Origin: Flagellimonas beolgyonensis
Lineage (GTDB): Bacteria > Bacteroidota > Bacteroidia > Flavobacteriales > Flavobacteriaceae
Length of the DNA stretch: 64,000 nucleotides
Assembly: GCF_003992615.1 (NCBI RefSeq)
Contig: NZ_RZMY01000016.1
Location: 1-64,000, forward strand
Direction: 5' to 3'
The position numbers and the translations under genes were made by a program. Position 1 is the stretch's first letter, and each line of letters opens with the position of its first letter. The notes beneath the pieces were generated by a model that searched no databases, was not told the DNA's origin, and saw only the letters and a list, made by a program, of their open reading frames with translations. Below are positions 43,381 to 52,070 of the stretch, one piece after another.

Positions 43381-44457
43381 TTATTTGGTTTTACGGAGTT
43401 GATATTCTTTTTGGTAGAACTCCATAATAGGTTGGAAGGGCCCCAGTTGGTGTTGTTTTTCCGGGAATGAATCAACATAAGGGCCATATGGAGTGGAAAC
43501 TGGCTTTTTCACCAGGTCGGGGAAGTCTTTTTCCCGGTTCATTTTGGTAGGTCGTTGTTGTTGGTTGATGAATCCTGCCACATCATAGGCTTCCTCATCG
43601 GTAAGGATGGGATTATCATAGGTAACACCCAAGGGCATATTGGCCTTAATGAATTCCATAGCGGTGATTACCCTAGTCATTCCCGCACCATTGTTATAGG
43701 AATCTGTTCCCCATAAAGGTGGGTATAGGTATTGGTCACTGTTTGCCACAATTTGGCCTTGGCCATCCGCACCGTGACAAACTACGCATTGTTGTTCGAA
43801 CACTTGCTTGCCATGCTCCAAATCCACTTCGCGATTGGGCAGCACGACCTTGGTAAAACCTTGCCCCTCTACCTTGCCATCATTGGGGGTGGCCCTGCCG
43901 AGCCATTCCATGTAAGCAACCATGGCCTGCATGGCCTTATGGTCATCTGGTAATCTTTTACCGTTCATACTGCGTTCCATACACCCATTGATTCGATCCT
44001 CGATGGTTCCAATTTTATCTTCCCGCCCACGGTATTGTGGGAATCGTTTCACAACCCCTATCAAAGGTGCCGCGTAGGGTTTTGTACCTCCATCCAAATG
44101 GCAACTGGCACAGGCCAGATTGTTGCCAGCATATATTTGGGTACTATCCGATTGTTTCGGTCCTATATGAAGGGAGGTATTCCGTATAATTTCATACCCA
44201 TATTTTATTTGTTCGTTTTTTGCGGTGGAAGAGAGTTTGGTAACATCATAATCCATGTAAAAAGCGGTATCCAACAATGGACCTGTATTTTTGGAACCAC
44301 CAAAAAGTCCAAAACGCATCATCAACATACCAAATACCACAACCAGCATAAGTGCCATTCCAACACCTATTCGAAAGCTCAACTTTCGAATTTGAAGGGA
44401 TAAAGACTTAAATTCTTCTTGTCCTCTTGAGTTTGATTCATGAGTTGATCCATCCAT
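43381..44457 (-). CDS. Membrane-anchored diheme cytochrome c, TsdA-like
   Basis: A 358-residue protein with an N-terminal anchor (about 30-52) and two cytochrome c domains. Heme 1 binds at Cys116-x-x-Cys119-His120 (ACASCHLDGG); the following segment RFPQYRGREDKIGTIEDRINGCMERSMNG is characteristic of thiosulfate dehydrogenase TsdA and the related SoxA, with Cys159 as candidate distal heme ligand. Heme 2 binds at Cys224-x-x-Cys227-His228, with Met274 in KANMPLG as likely sixth ligand. TsdA joins two thiosulfates into tetrathionate, or the reverse. It heads a unit with two exported DsrE-like genes. The substrate may differ from thiosulfate. Confidence 0.85.
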   Translation of the reverse strand: MDGSTHESNSRGQEEFKSLSLQIRKLSFRIGVGMALMLVVVFGMLMMRFGLFGGSKNTGPLLDTAFYMDYDVTKLSSTAKNEQIKYGYEIIRNTSLHIGPKQSDSTQIYAGNNLACASCHLDGGTKPYAAPLIGVVKRFPQYRGREDKIGTIEDRINGCMERSMNGKRLPDDHKAMQAMVAYMEWLGRATPNDGKVEGQGFTKVVLPNREVDLEHGKQVFEQQCVVCHGADGQGQIVANSDQYLYPPLWGTDSYNNGAGMTRVITAMEFIKANMPLGVTYDNPILTDEEAYDVAGFINQQQRPTKMNREKDFPDLVKKPVSTPYGPYVDSFPEKQHQLGPFQPIMEFYQKEYQLRKTK

Positions 44458-44657
44458 ATAGCATAATTTAATAGCCCTAAGGCAGTTAAGTAGGAGTTTG
44501 TTCTAAGTGGATTGTGGATCACTGCTTGCCAACGGCTAAGCTTCAATGAAAATTTCCCATTGATCACTTGGGCCATTAATCAGCTAAGTAATATATCAAT
44601 ATACGAAATGTTTTGGATTTTTAAATATAATCGGATTTACAAAAAAAAATAGTGGAC

Positions 44658-45680
44658 TTAAAACAACCCACCCTGTACACCACCTTTTGTTCTTCCCAAA
44701 TGCTTGTAAGCCAATTCGGTGACCTCCCTTCCCCTCGGCGTACGCATGATGAAACCTTGCTGGATCAGAAACGGTTCATATACCTCTTCAATGGTCTCAG
44801 CACTTTCGGAAACAGCAGTGGCCAATGTGGTAATTCCGACGGGGCCTCCTTTGAATTTATCGATAATGGTACTCAGGATTTTATTGTCCATTTCGTCCAA
44901 GCCATGGGCATCCACATTAAGGGCCTTCAGACCGAATTGCGAAATGTTTATATCGATACTACCGTTACCCTTGATCTGGGCAAAATCCCTTACCCGTCTC
45001 AATAAAGCATTACAAATTCGTGGGGTTCCCCTACTTCTGCCGGCAATCTCTATGGCGGCCTCTTGGGTAATGGGAACTTTTAAGATTTCCGCACTGCGTT
45101 CAACGATAGTCGACAACAGTTCGGTGTTATAGTATTCCAATCGACTTTGGATACCGAACCTGGCCCGCATGGGTGCCGTAAGCAATCCAGAGCGCGTAGT
45201 GGCACCGATCAGCGTAAAGGGACTAAGGTTGATCTGAACGGTTCTGGCATTCGGCCCGGTTTCGATCATGATGTCGATCTTATAATCTTCCATAGCGGAA
45301 TAGAGGTATTCTTCCACAATGGGGCTCAACCTATGAATTTCATCTATAAAGAGTACATCGCGCTCCTCCAAATTGGTCAACAAGCCAGCAAGGTCACCCG
45401 GTTTATCCAATACAGGACCAGAGGTCACCTTTATATTCACCCCAAGCTCGTTGGCCAAAATATGGGCCAAGGTGGTCTTTCCCAATCCAGGAGGGCCATG
45501 AAAAAGGGTGTGGTCCAACGCTTCCCCGCGAAGGTTGGCGGCCTGAACAAATACTTTCAGGTTTTCCAAGACCTGGGCCTGTCCTGTAAAGTCGTCGAAG
45601 GAAATAGGCCGCAGGGCCCTTTCAATATCGAGCTCCTCTTGACTGAAATTTTGGGCAGATGGATCTAAATTTTCATTCAT
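44658..45680 (-). CDS. ruvB: Holliday junction branch migration ATPase RuvB
   Basis: RuvB hexamers drive branch migration with RuvA. The 340-residue protein has Walker [10 protein letters not shown], Walker [12 protein letters not shown], sensor 1 LIGATTRSG, the arginine finger region PMRARFG and the C-terminal winged helix with [14 protein letters not shown]. The frame is open 39 bases further upstream, but that stretch contains the promoter; MNENLDPS at 45680 fits other RuvB starts. Confidence 0.97.
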   Translation of the reverse strand: MNENLDPSAQNFSQEELDIERALRPISFDDFTGQAQVLENLKVFVQAANLRGEALDHTLFHGPPGLGKTTLAHILANELGVNIKVTSGPVLDKPGDLAGLLTNLEERDVLFIDEIHRLSPIVEEYLYSAMEDYKIDIMIETGPNARTVQINLSPFTLIGATTRSGLLTAPMRARFGIQSRLEYYNTELLSTIVERSAEILKVPITQEAAIEIAGRSRGTPRICNALLRRVRDFAQIKGNGSIDINISQFGLKALNVDAHGLDEMDNKILSTIIDKFKGGPVGITTLATAVSESAETIEEVYEPFLIQQGFIMRTPRGREVTELAYKHLGRTKGGVQGGLF

Positions 45681-45687
45681 GGTCCCA

Positions 45688-45719
45688 CAAAGATAGTTGA
45701 AAACGGACAGTGGCGGCAA
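45688..45719 (-). promoter_or_regulatory. ruvB promoter very close to the start codon
   Basis: On the minus strand TTG (45719-45717), a 21-base spacer and TATCTTTG (45695-45688) match both promoter elements. Only seven bases separate the box from the ruvB ATG, so transcription should start within about three bases of the start codon, giving a leaderless or nearly leaderless mRNA. Confidence 0.6.
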
Positions 45720-45728
45720 CCTACTGAA

Positions 45729-46553
45729 TCATTCCTGTTTTTTAATGAGTTGGGTCGTATCCAAAAATTCCAAAATGGAGATTTTAGGTGTGCCGTACAA
45801 GTACGTATTGGTATTTCCCTTGGCGCTCAGTTCAAAATCGCGGTAGGCGTAGCACCTTGCACTGGCGTCGTTGGCAATGGTCAGCTTAAGACTGCCCGCT
45901 TCCATGCCTTCTCCCCTGTATTTAGCATTGCCTATTAACTGTGCTTGTATACGGTCCGAAGTACCTTCCATCGTCAACGAAGCATTTCCTTCTTGATCCA
46001 ACAAGGCGGTTTCGTTAACGGCATAGACATAAGCCTCCGACCGGCCGCCCATGGTTATGTTCAAAGAATCGACATCCACATTAAAATTGGCATTTACGGT
46101 ATCTTCCAAATTAATATCCATAACCGCGGCATTGGCTTTGATGTCCAATCTGCTGTTATTGAATCCATCCACAAAAAGCTCGTCACTTTCGATGATATCC
46201 ATAGCGACCAAACTACCATCTTTTAGGGTAATGGCCTTCAATTCGGTGTAATTGACTGTGATTTCGAATTTCTTTTTTGCAGTTACATCATAATAGGAAC
46301 TGATGACCAAAGTGCTGTCCTGCACATTGAATTTTAAAATGTCGATCAAATTATCGTCCGCTACAATGGAATAACCCGGCCCGTACGACCTCTTGATGTT
46401 GATGTCCAGATTGTCATTGAGCGCAATGGCGTTAAATGCGGGCAATTCACCATTGACTTCGGTTACTATACGACTGCCTTTTATCCGGGGTTTTCGTTGT
46501 GCGTTGCATAGCAAAGGGAAAACTACTACTATGAGAAGAAGGATTTTTTTCAC
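45729..46553 (-). CDS. DUF2807 (GIN domain) secreted protein
   Basis: A 274-residue exported protein: signal peptide about 1-19 (LLCNAQ), then a right-handed beta-helix-like DUF2807 domain with the usual FNAIALNDNLDINIKRSYG opening and repeated short strands (LDIKANAAVMDINLE and SLNITMGGRSEAYVYA). This family is abundant in Bacteroidota and its function is unknown, though it is probably surface or periplasmic. The gene ends about ten bases before the ruvB -33 element and has no clear promoter of its own. Confidence 0.88.
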   Translation of the reverse strand: MKKILLLIVVVFPLLCNAQRKPRIKGSRIVTEVNGELPAFNAIALNDNLDINIKRSYGPGYSIVADDNLIDILKFNVQDSTLVISSYYDVTAKKKFEITVNYTELKAITLKDGSLVAMDIIESDELFVDGFNNSRLDIKANAAVMDINLEDTVNANFNVDVDSLNITMGGRSEAYVYAVNETALLDQEGNASLTMEGTSDRIQAQLIGNAKYRGEGMEAGSLKLTIANDASARCYAYRDFELSAKGNTNTYLYGTPKISILEFLDTTQLIKKQE

Positions 46554-46630
46554 GGTACTATAATTTGTGGGGATTGCATCCTAAAGATATTACAAATAGG
46601 CGAACAATTGCAATTGAAACAAATGGCAAC

Positions 46631-46662
46631 AAAAAAGCCCATCCAAATTGGATGGGCTTTTA
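46631..46662 (-). terminator. Terminator of the Act-cox operon
   Basis: AAAAGCCCATCCAA and TTGGATGGGCTTTT form a 14-base inverted repeat with poly-A/poly-T flanks, 17 bases after the oxidase subunit I stop codon. Its symmetric form could also act on + strand transcription. Confidence 0.93.
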
Positions 46663-46678
46663 TATGCTTATACCATGG

Positions 46679-48493
46679 TTAATGGTTCATTTCTTCTTCA
46701 TTTTCCTGAAGCGGAACGTTCTGTGGAACGAAATCCTGACCTGCTATAATGTATTCACCATTTTCATAGGTCTTGCTATAATCGTATGCCCAACGGTACA
46801 CGTGAGGAATTTCACCTGGCCAGTTACCATGGATATGTTCCTGTGGCGCTGTCCATTCCAAAGTGTTAGAGCCCCATGGGTTTACAGGTCCTCTTTTACC
46901 GTAGAAGATACTTGTGATGAAGTTGTACACAAATACCAACTGTGCCAAACCTGCTATGATGGCAAATACGGTCATCAACACCTGTACATTGGTCAGCTCA
47001 TCAAACATTGGGAAGGCTGTATTCTCATAATAACGTCTTGGCACCCCGGCCATTCCCACAAAGTGCATTGGGAAGAATACCCCATAGGCACAGATTGCCG
47101 TAATCCAGAAGTGGACGTAACCCAAGTTCTTGTTCATCATTCGACCTTGGAACATTTTTGGGAACCAGTGGTACACCCCGGCGAACAATCCGTAAAGTGC
47201 GGATATACCCATTACCAAGTGGAAGTGTGCCACTACAAAATAGGTGTCGTGAACGTTAATGTCCAACGTACTATCACCTAAAATGATACCGGTCAGACCT
47301 CCTGTAATGAAAGTAGAAACCAAGCCAATGGAGAACAACATCGCTGGGTTCAATTGGAGGTTACCTTTCCATAACGTGGTGATATAGTTAAATGCTTTTA
47401 CCGCAGATGGAATCGCGATCAACAATGTGGTAAACGTAAATACCGATCCCAAGAATGGGTTCATCCCAGAAACGAACATGTGGTGACCCCACACAATCGT
47501 TGACAAGAATGCGATGGCCAAAATAGAGGCCACCATGGCGCGGTATCCGAAAATCGGTTTTCTGGCGTTGGTCGACATCACTTCGGAAGTGATACCCAAA
47601 GCTGGCAACAATACGATGTAAACCTCAGGGTGACCCAAGAACCAGAACAAATGCTCATACAACACGGGTGAACCACCTTGATAATGCAATACCTCTCCTT
47701 GGATAAAAATATCCGACAAGAAGAAGGAAGTACCAAAGCTCCTATCCATGATCAACAACAAAGCTGCTGACAACAAAACTGGGAACGAAACCACACCGAT
47801 AATGGCGGTTACGAAAAATGCCCAAATCGTCAATGGCAAACGGGTCATGGACATACCCTTGGTTCTTAAGTTGAGTACCGTTACAATATAGTTCAATGAA
47901 CCTAGTAGGGATGATGCGATAAAGATGGCCATGGAAACCAACCATAGGGTCATACCTGCTCCCGATCCAGGCTGTGCCATAGGCAATGCACTCAACGGTG
48001 GATAAATTGTCCAACCAGCGGCTGCGGGTCCTGCTTCAACAAATAAGGAGGTAACCATGATCACCGAAGAAAGGAAGAACAACCAGTACGATACCATGTT
48101 CAAGAAACCGGACGCCATATCTCGGGCACCGATCTGCAATGGAATCAATAAGTTACTGAAGGTACCACTCAAACCGGCAGTCAACACGAAGAATACCATG
48201 ATGGTACCGTGAATGGTAACCAATGCCAAATAAATATCGGCATCCATTACCCCATCAGGCGCCCATTTTCCAAGTAAAGCTTCGAAAATTGGGAACGACT
48301 GGCCAGGCCAAGCCAATTGCATTCGGAACAGCAATGACATGGCAATACCTACGAATCCCATGATTAGACCCGTAATGAGATACTGTTTGGATATCATCTT
48401 GTGGTCCTGGCTGAAGACATACTTCGTTATAAAGGTCTCCTTATGATGATGTCCGTGATCGTCGTGTCCGTGTTCGTGTCCAGTAGCTGACAT
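46679..48493 (-). CDS. ctaD: Cytochrome c oxidase subunit I
   Basis: The 604-residue catalytic subunit of an aa3-type heme-copper oxidase, reducing O2 to water and pumping protons. It has about 12 helices, the heme a ligand region ALVTIHGTIMVFFV, the CuB/crosslinked His-Tyr motif WFLGHPEVYIVLLP, the paired His of WGHHMFVSGM and the heme ligands in HDTYFVVAHFHLVMG. The N-terminus has seven histidines in residues 6-17, an unusual cluster that may bind metal. It is the last gene of the Act-cox operon and is followed by a strong terminator. Confidence 0.97.
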   Translation of the reverse strand: MSATGHEHGHDDHGHHHKETFITKYVFSQDHKMISKQYLITGLIMGFVGIAMSLLFRMQLAWPGQSFPIFEALLGKWAPDGVMDADIYLALVTIHGTIMVFFVLTAGLSGTFSNLLIPLQIGARDMASGFLNMVSYWLFFLSSVIMVTSLFVEAGPAAAGWTIYPPLSALPMAQPGSGAGMTLWLVSMAIFIASSLLGSLNYIVTVLNLRTKGMSMTRLPLTIWAFFVTAIIGVVSFPVLLSAALLLIMDRSFGTSFFLSDIFIQGEVLHYQGGSPVLYEHLFWFLGHPEVYIVLLPALGITSEVMSTNARKPIFGYRAMVASILAIAFLSTIVWGHHMFVSGMNPFLGSVFTFTTLLIAIPSAVKAFNYITTLWKGNLQLNPAMLFSIGLVSTFITGGLTGIILGDSTLDINVHDTYFVVAHFHLVMGISALYGLFAGVYHWFPKMFQGRMMNKNLGYVHFWITAICAYGVFFPMHFVGMAGVPRRYYENTAFPMFDELTNVQVLMTVFAIIAGLAQLVFVYNFITSIFYGKRGPVNPWGSNTLEWTAPQEHIHGNWPGEIPHVYRWAYDYSKTYENGEYIIAGQDFVPQNVPLQENEEEMNH

Positions 48494-48536
48494 AATCTGA
48501 TTTAGTATTTTGTTATGGTACTTTTCTTTTGGATAA

Positions 48537-49595
48537 TTATTCTGCAGGTGTCATACTAGCCTTAAAGGTCTTCTGTTCCGCCATCCATTTATTAAATTCT
48601 TCCTCGGTCTCCACTATGATCTTCATTTGCATGTTATAGTGTGACTTTCCACATATCTTGTTGCACAACAACAAATAGTCAAATTCCCATGGGTCGGAGT
48701 TCGGCTTCCCTTCGGCCGCCCACTTTGCCCTAAGTTCATTTGTTCTTCTTACTTTTTCAACCACATCAGGGTTCAATCGCATTTCTTCCGTGGTCACTGT
48801 TGGTGTAAAGGAGAATTGTGTGATCATACCGGGTACGCAGTTCATTTGTGCCCTAAAGTGAGGCATGTAGGCTGAGTGCAACACATCCTGTGACCTCATT
48901 TTGAAGTTCACCTTTCTTCCTACCGGCAAATGCAATTCCTTAACGATTACATCGTCGTCACCATTGGGATCGGATTCATCGATACCCAACACGTTTGCTC
49001 TGTCTATATCGATCAAACGTACATTGGCATCACCAAGCACGTTATCATCTCCAGCGTAGCGCGCGGTCCAGTTAAATTGTTGGGCATACAGTTCCACTAC
49101 CAAGGGATCGTCATCTTCATTGATATCCATGATACTGGTCCAAGTGTACAATCCCCAAAGGATCAAACCGGCCAATACAATTACAGGGATAATGGTCCAG
49201 ATAAACTCCAATCGGTCGTTATCGGCATAGAAAAGGGCCTTTCGTCCTTTTTGACCTCGGTATTTATATCCGAAATAATGCAACAGGGCCTGTGTAATGG
49301 TCTGCACAAAAAAGATGATTCCAAAGGAAACCCACATCAATTGGTCGTACTCGCCTCCATGCTCCGAAGCTGCTTCGGGCAACAACATCTTGCTGTACTT
49401 TACAAAACTGAAAATGGTGATTCCGTAGATAAAGATCAGGAACCCGAACAACAGATAACCATTGTTTTTGTTATCGGAATCGTTTGCTACCTCAGGGTTA
49501 TCTGTTTTTGACTGTGACAATTCGAAAATCTTGGTCATTTGCCAGATCGCAATCGCCACCAGTACTAAAACAGTCAATGTTAATAATGCAGTCAT
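48537..49595 (-). CDS. ctaC: Cytochrome c oxidase subunit II
   Basis: A 352-residue subunit II that accepts electrons from a c-type cytochrome at its CuA centre. The CuA ligands are present: the His in VLHSAYMPHF, then Cys311-x3-Cys315-x3-His319-x2-Met322 (CNKICGKSHYNM). Three hydrophobic segments precede the cupredoxin domain (about 1-20, 48-66, 130-150), one more than the usual two; the first may be a signal or an extra helix. There is no fused heme domain, so a separate cytochrome, probably ActE or the ActA N-terminal domain, must be the donor. Confidence 0.95.
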   Translation of the reverse strand: MTALLTLTVLVLVAIAIWQMTKIFELSQSKTDNPEVANDSDNKNNGYLLFGFLIFIYGITIFSFVKYSKMLLPEAASEHGGEYDQLMWVSFGIIFFVQTITQALLHYFGYKYRGQKGRKALFYADNDRLEFIWTIIPVIVLAGLILWGLYTWTSIMDINEDDDPLVVELYAQQFNWTARYAGDDNVLGDANVRLIDIDRANVLGIDESDPNGDDDVIVKELHLPVGRKVNFKMRSQDVLHSAYMPHFRAQMNCVPGMITQFSFTPTVTTEEMRLNPDVVEKVRRTNELRAKWAAEGKPNSDPWEFDYLLLCNKICGKSHYNMQMKIIVETEEEFNKWMAEQKTFKASMTPAE

Positions 49596-49623
49596 CGTGT
49601 ATCTATCTAAGACTTAAATCGTA

Positions 49624-50949
49624 TTAATAATGAAAATGTCTACTTTCCTCAATAAATGGGTTTCGTTTTGGCTGCAATGGGGCCTTTGTAAGGGCGGTGA
49701 ACACCCAAAACACGAACAGACCACCAAAGAACAATATACCACCTATTTCTGGCAGGCCAATGAACCATTGATCACCAACGGTGGCAGGCATCACCATATT
49801 GAACACATCCAAATAGTGACCAAATAGGACAACAATACCCGTCATGATCACAAACCAGTTCACCCTTTTGTAGTCGCTGTTCATCAACACCAACAATGGG
49901 AAAATGAAGTTCATGGCCAACATACCAAAGAATGGCAATTTATAATCTTGGAAACGGGCCACATAATAGGTAACCTCTTCCGGAATGTTCGCATACCAGA
50001 TCAACATAAACTGTGAGAACCACAAATAGGTCCAGAAAATACTGATACCGAACATGAACTTCGCCAAATCGTGGATGTGGCTGTTGTTCACATTTTCCAA
50101 ATAGCCTTTGGATTTCAGGTAAATGGTTACCATGGCGATCACAGTAATTCCTGATACGAACATACTGGCAAATACATACCATCCAAACAAGGTACTGAAC
50201 CAATGTGGGTCCAAACTCATGATCCAATCCCAAGACATCATGGACTCGGTTACCAAATAGAATACCAAGAATCCGGCAGACCATCTAAAGTTTTTAACGA
50301 AGTTGCTGTTGTCGTTGGCTTCATCCTGTGCCAAAGACAATTTTCGGGAATATTCACGGTAGAAAATCCATCCACCCAAGAAAATCGCAGCACGGATTAA
50401 GAAGAAGGTCGTATCCAAATAACCCGCCTTGCCCTGTAACAATTCATCGTGCGCAACGGTATCGGCATCCATCCATACAAACAAATGGTTCATATGCAAA
50501 GTGGACAATAACAAAATCACAAACAAAATGATACCCCCTGGCACCAAATATGCAGTAATACCTTCCATAACCCGGAACAACAACGGCGACCAACCGGCCT
50601 GTGCCGCTCTTTGGATGGCATAGAATGCCAACACACCCAATGCAATCATAAAGAAAAAGAAGGCGGCCACATACAAAGCAGACCAAGGTCTATTCTGCAA
50701 TTGGTGCAACAAATGTTCATCATGCGATGCATCATGAGCGGCTTCGGCACCATGCCCTTGATCTTCACCATGGCTTACTGCTTCTTCGGCATGGGCTTCC
50801 CCATGGCCATCCCCGTGTGCGGATGCCACCATGGCCTTTGCCTCTTCCACCGTTGATGGAGTGGACACAAAACCTATTGCCAAGAAAATAACCCCAAGGG
50901 CCATGGCAATAAAAGATCCTATTCTAAGTTTGTTTGAAAAGGTATACAT
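49624..50949 (-). CDS. actF: Alternative Complex III subunit ActF
   Basis: A 441-residue polytopic membrane protein with about ten helices, matching ActF, the second NrfD-like quinone-side subunit of Alternative Complex III. Motifs such as VTESMMSWDWIMSLDPHWFS are typical. After the first helix there is a His-rich loop (about residues 40-80, nine histidines) not needed for the fold. The gene lies between actE and the oxidase subunit II gene. Confidence 0.92.
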   Translation of the reverse strand: MYTFSNKLRIGSFIAMALGVIFLAIGFVSTPSTVEEAKAMVASAHGDGHGEAHAEEAVSHGEDQGHGAEAAHDASHDEHLLHQLQNRPWSALYVAAFFFFMIALGVLAFYAIQRAAQAGWSPLLFRVMEGITAYLVPGGIILFVILLLSTLHMNHLFVWMDADTVAHDELLQGKAGYLDTTFFLIRAAIFLGGWIFYREYSRKLSLAQDEANDNSNFVKNFRWSAGFLVFYLVTESMMSWDWIMSLDPHWFSTLFGWYVFASMFVSGITVIAMVTIYLKSKGYLENVNNSHIHDLAKFMFGISIFWTYLWFSQFMLIWYANIPEEVTYYVARFQDYKLPFFGMLAMNFIFPLLVLMNSDYKRVNWFVIMTGIVVLFGHYLDVFNMVMPATVGDQWFIGLPEIGGILFFGGLFVFWVFTALTKAPLQPKRNPFIEESRHFHY

Positions 50950-50966
50950 AGTTTGCTCTTATCCAA

Positions 50967-51536
50967 TTATTTTGTTAGGTCTTCCTTTAACTTCATTACG
51001 TACTCAGATACCTGCCACATTTCTTTTTCATTGGCGAACTGGGAGGCATAGGACCCCATGGAGTTCAATCCGTAATAAATGGTGTGGTAGGTGGTACCTA
51101 CGGTAATGTTTCTCGCTACATCATCATAGCTGGGAACACCCAATATTTTTTCTCGTTTCACCAAGTTGCCCTGTCCATCACCTTTGGTGCCATGGCAAAT
51201 GGCACAATAGATATCGTACAACTCTTTGCCCTTCGCCAAATCTTCTTCCATGTTCAAGGAATCCAATGGACTGGTGTTCAACCTTGCCAACTCTTTACCT
51301 TCCGGAGTGTTTTCGAACTCATAGGGCAGATAACCTCTTGGAATGGTACCTTCGGCAGGCAACATGGCCTCGGTGCCATCAGGGAAAAGACCATTGTCCA
51401 CCCCTTGATAGGTTTCATATCCTACAGGTTCGTACATGTTTGGCATAAATTGGTAGTTCGGACTGTTCTTGTCGGCACAAGAGGCCACAAAAGCCACCAA
51501 AACCAAAGCAACACTTATTTTACCTAATTGCTTCAT
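50967..51536 (-). CDS. actE: Alternative Complex III monoheme cytochrome ActE
   Basis: A 189-residue lipoprotein (lipobox VASC, Cys20) with one cytochrome c domain: CxxCH at CAICHGTKGDGQG and a likely Met ligand in NSMGSYAS. The DSPNYQFMPNMYEPVGYE-like opening (NSPNYQFMPNMYEPVGYET) is typical of ActE. It would pass electrons from ActA to the oxidase. It starts four bases after the actD stop codon. Confidence 0.94.
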   Translation of the reverse strand: MKQLGKISVALVLVAFVASCADKNSPNYQFMPNMYEPVGYETYQGVDNGLFPDGTEAMLPAEGTIPRGYLPYEFENTPEGKELARLNTSPLDSLNMEEDLAKGKELYDIYCAICHGTKGDGQGNLVKREKILGVPSYDDVARNITVGTTYHTIYYGLNSMGSYASQFANEKEMWQVSEYVMKLKEDLTK

Positions 51537-51540
51537 ATTA

Positions 51541-52068
51541 TTAAGACTCCTTTTCTGTAACTTTTACTTCCACCGCCCCGGTTTCCCATAATAGGTCGGC
51601 AAGTTCATTTTCATTGTCGTGCACTCCGATTTCCATCAAAAAGTGGTCATCCGTGGTACGCTTATCTGGGTTCTCCGCTTTTTTGAAGGGCCACATTCTA
51701 CTTCTTAGATAGAAAGTGATCACCATCAAGTGCGCTGCAAAGAACACGGTCATTTCGAACATAATCGGCACAAAGGCAGGCATGTTGTCCAAGTAACTGA
51801 AACTTGGCTTTCCACCAATGTCTTGTGGCCAATCCTCGATCATGATATAGTTCATCATTACTATGGCAACCGCAAGCCCCAAACATCCGTATAGGAATGA
51901 GGTTATAGCGATACGTGTGCCCTCCAATCCCATGGCCTTGTCTAGACCGTGAACGGGAAACGGAGTATACACTTCCTCAATATGGTGGTGCGCTGCCCTA
52001 ACTTTTTTTACGGCATGCATCAACACATCGTCATCATTGTAAAGTGCCTGTATAACTTTTGATGCCAT
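51541..52068 (-). CDS. actD: Alternative Complex III subunit ActD (DUF3341)
   Basis: A 175-residue DUF3341 protein with two membrane helices (about 58-80 and 97-120) and the opening ALYNDDDVLMHAVKKVRA followed by YTPFPVHGLDKAMG. ActD is a small structural subunit at the cytosolic side of the complex. It starts two bases after the actC stop codon. Confidence 0.94.
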   Translation of the reverse strand: MASKVIQALYNDDDVLMHAVKKVRAAHHHIEEVYTPFPVHGLDKAMGLEGTRIAITSFLYGCLGLAVAIVMMNYIMIEDWPQDIGGKPSFSYLDNMPAFVPIMFEMTVFFAAHLMVITFYLRSRMWPFKKAENPDKRTTDDHFLMEIGVHDNENELADLLWETGAVEVKVTEKES

Positions 52069-52070
52069 AA

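Noticed and set aside
44379..44576. 65-codon open frame on the minus strand upstream of the diheme cytochrome
   Set aside because: Overlaps the cytochrome start by 79 bases in another frame, with no signal peptide or recognisable motif.
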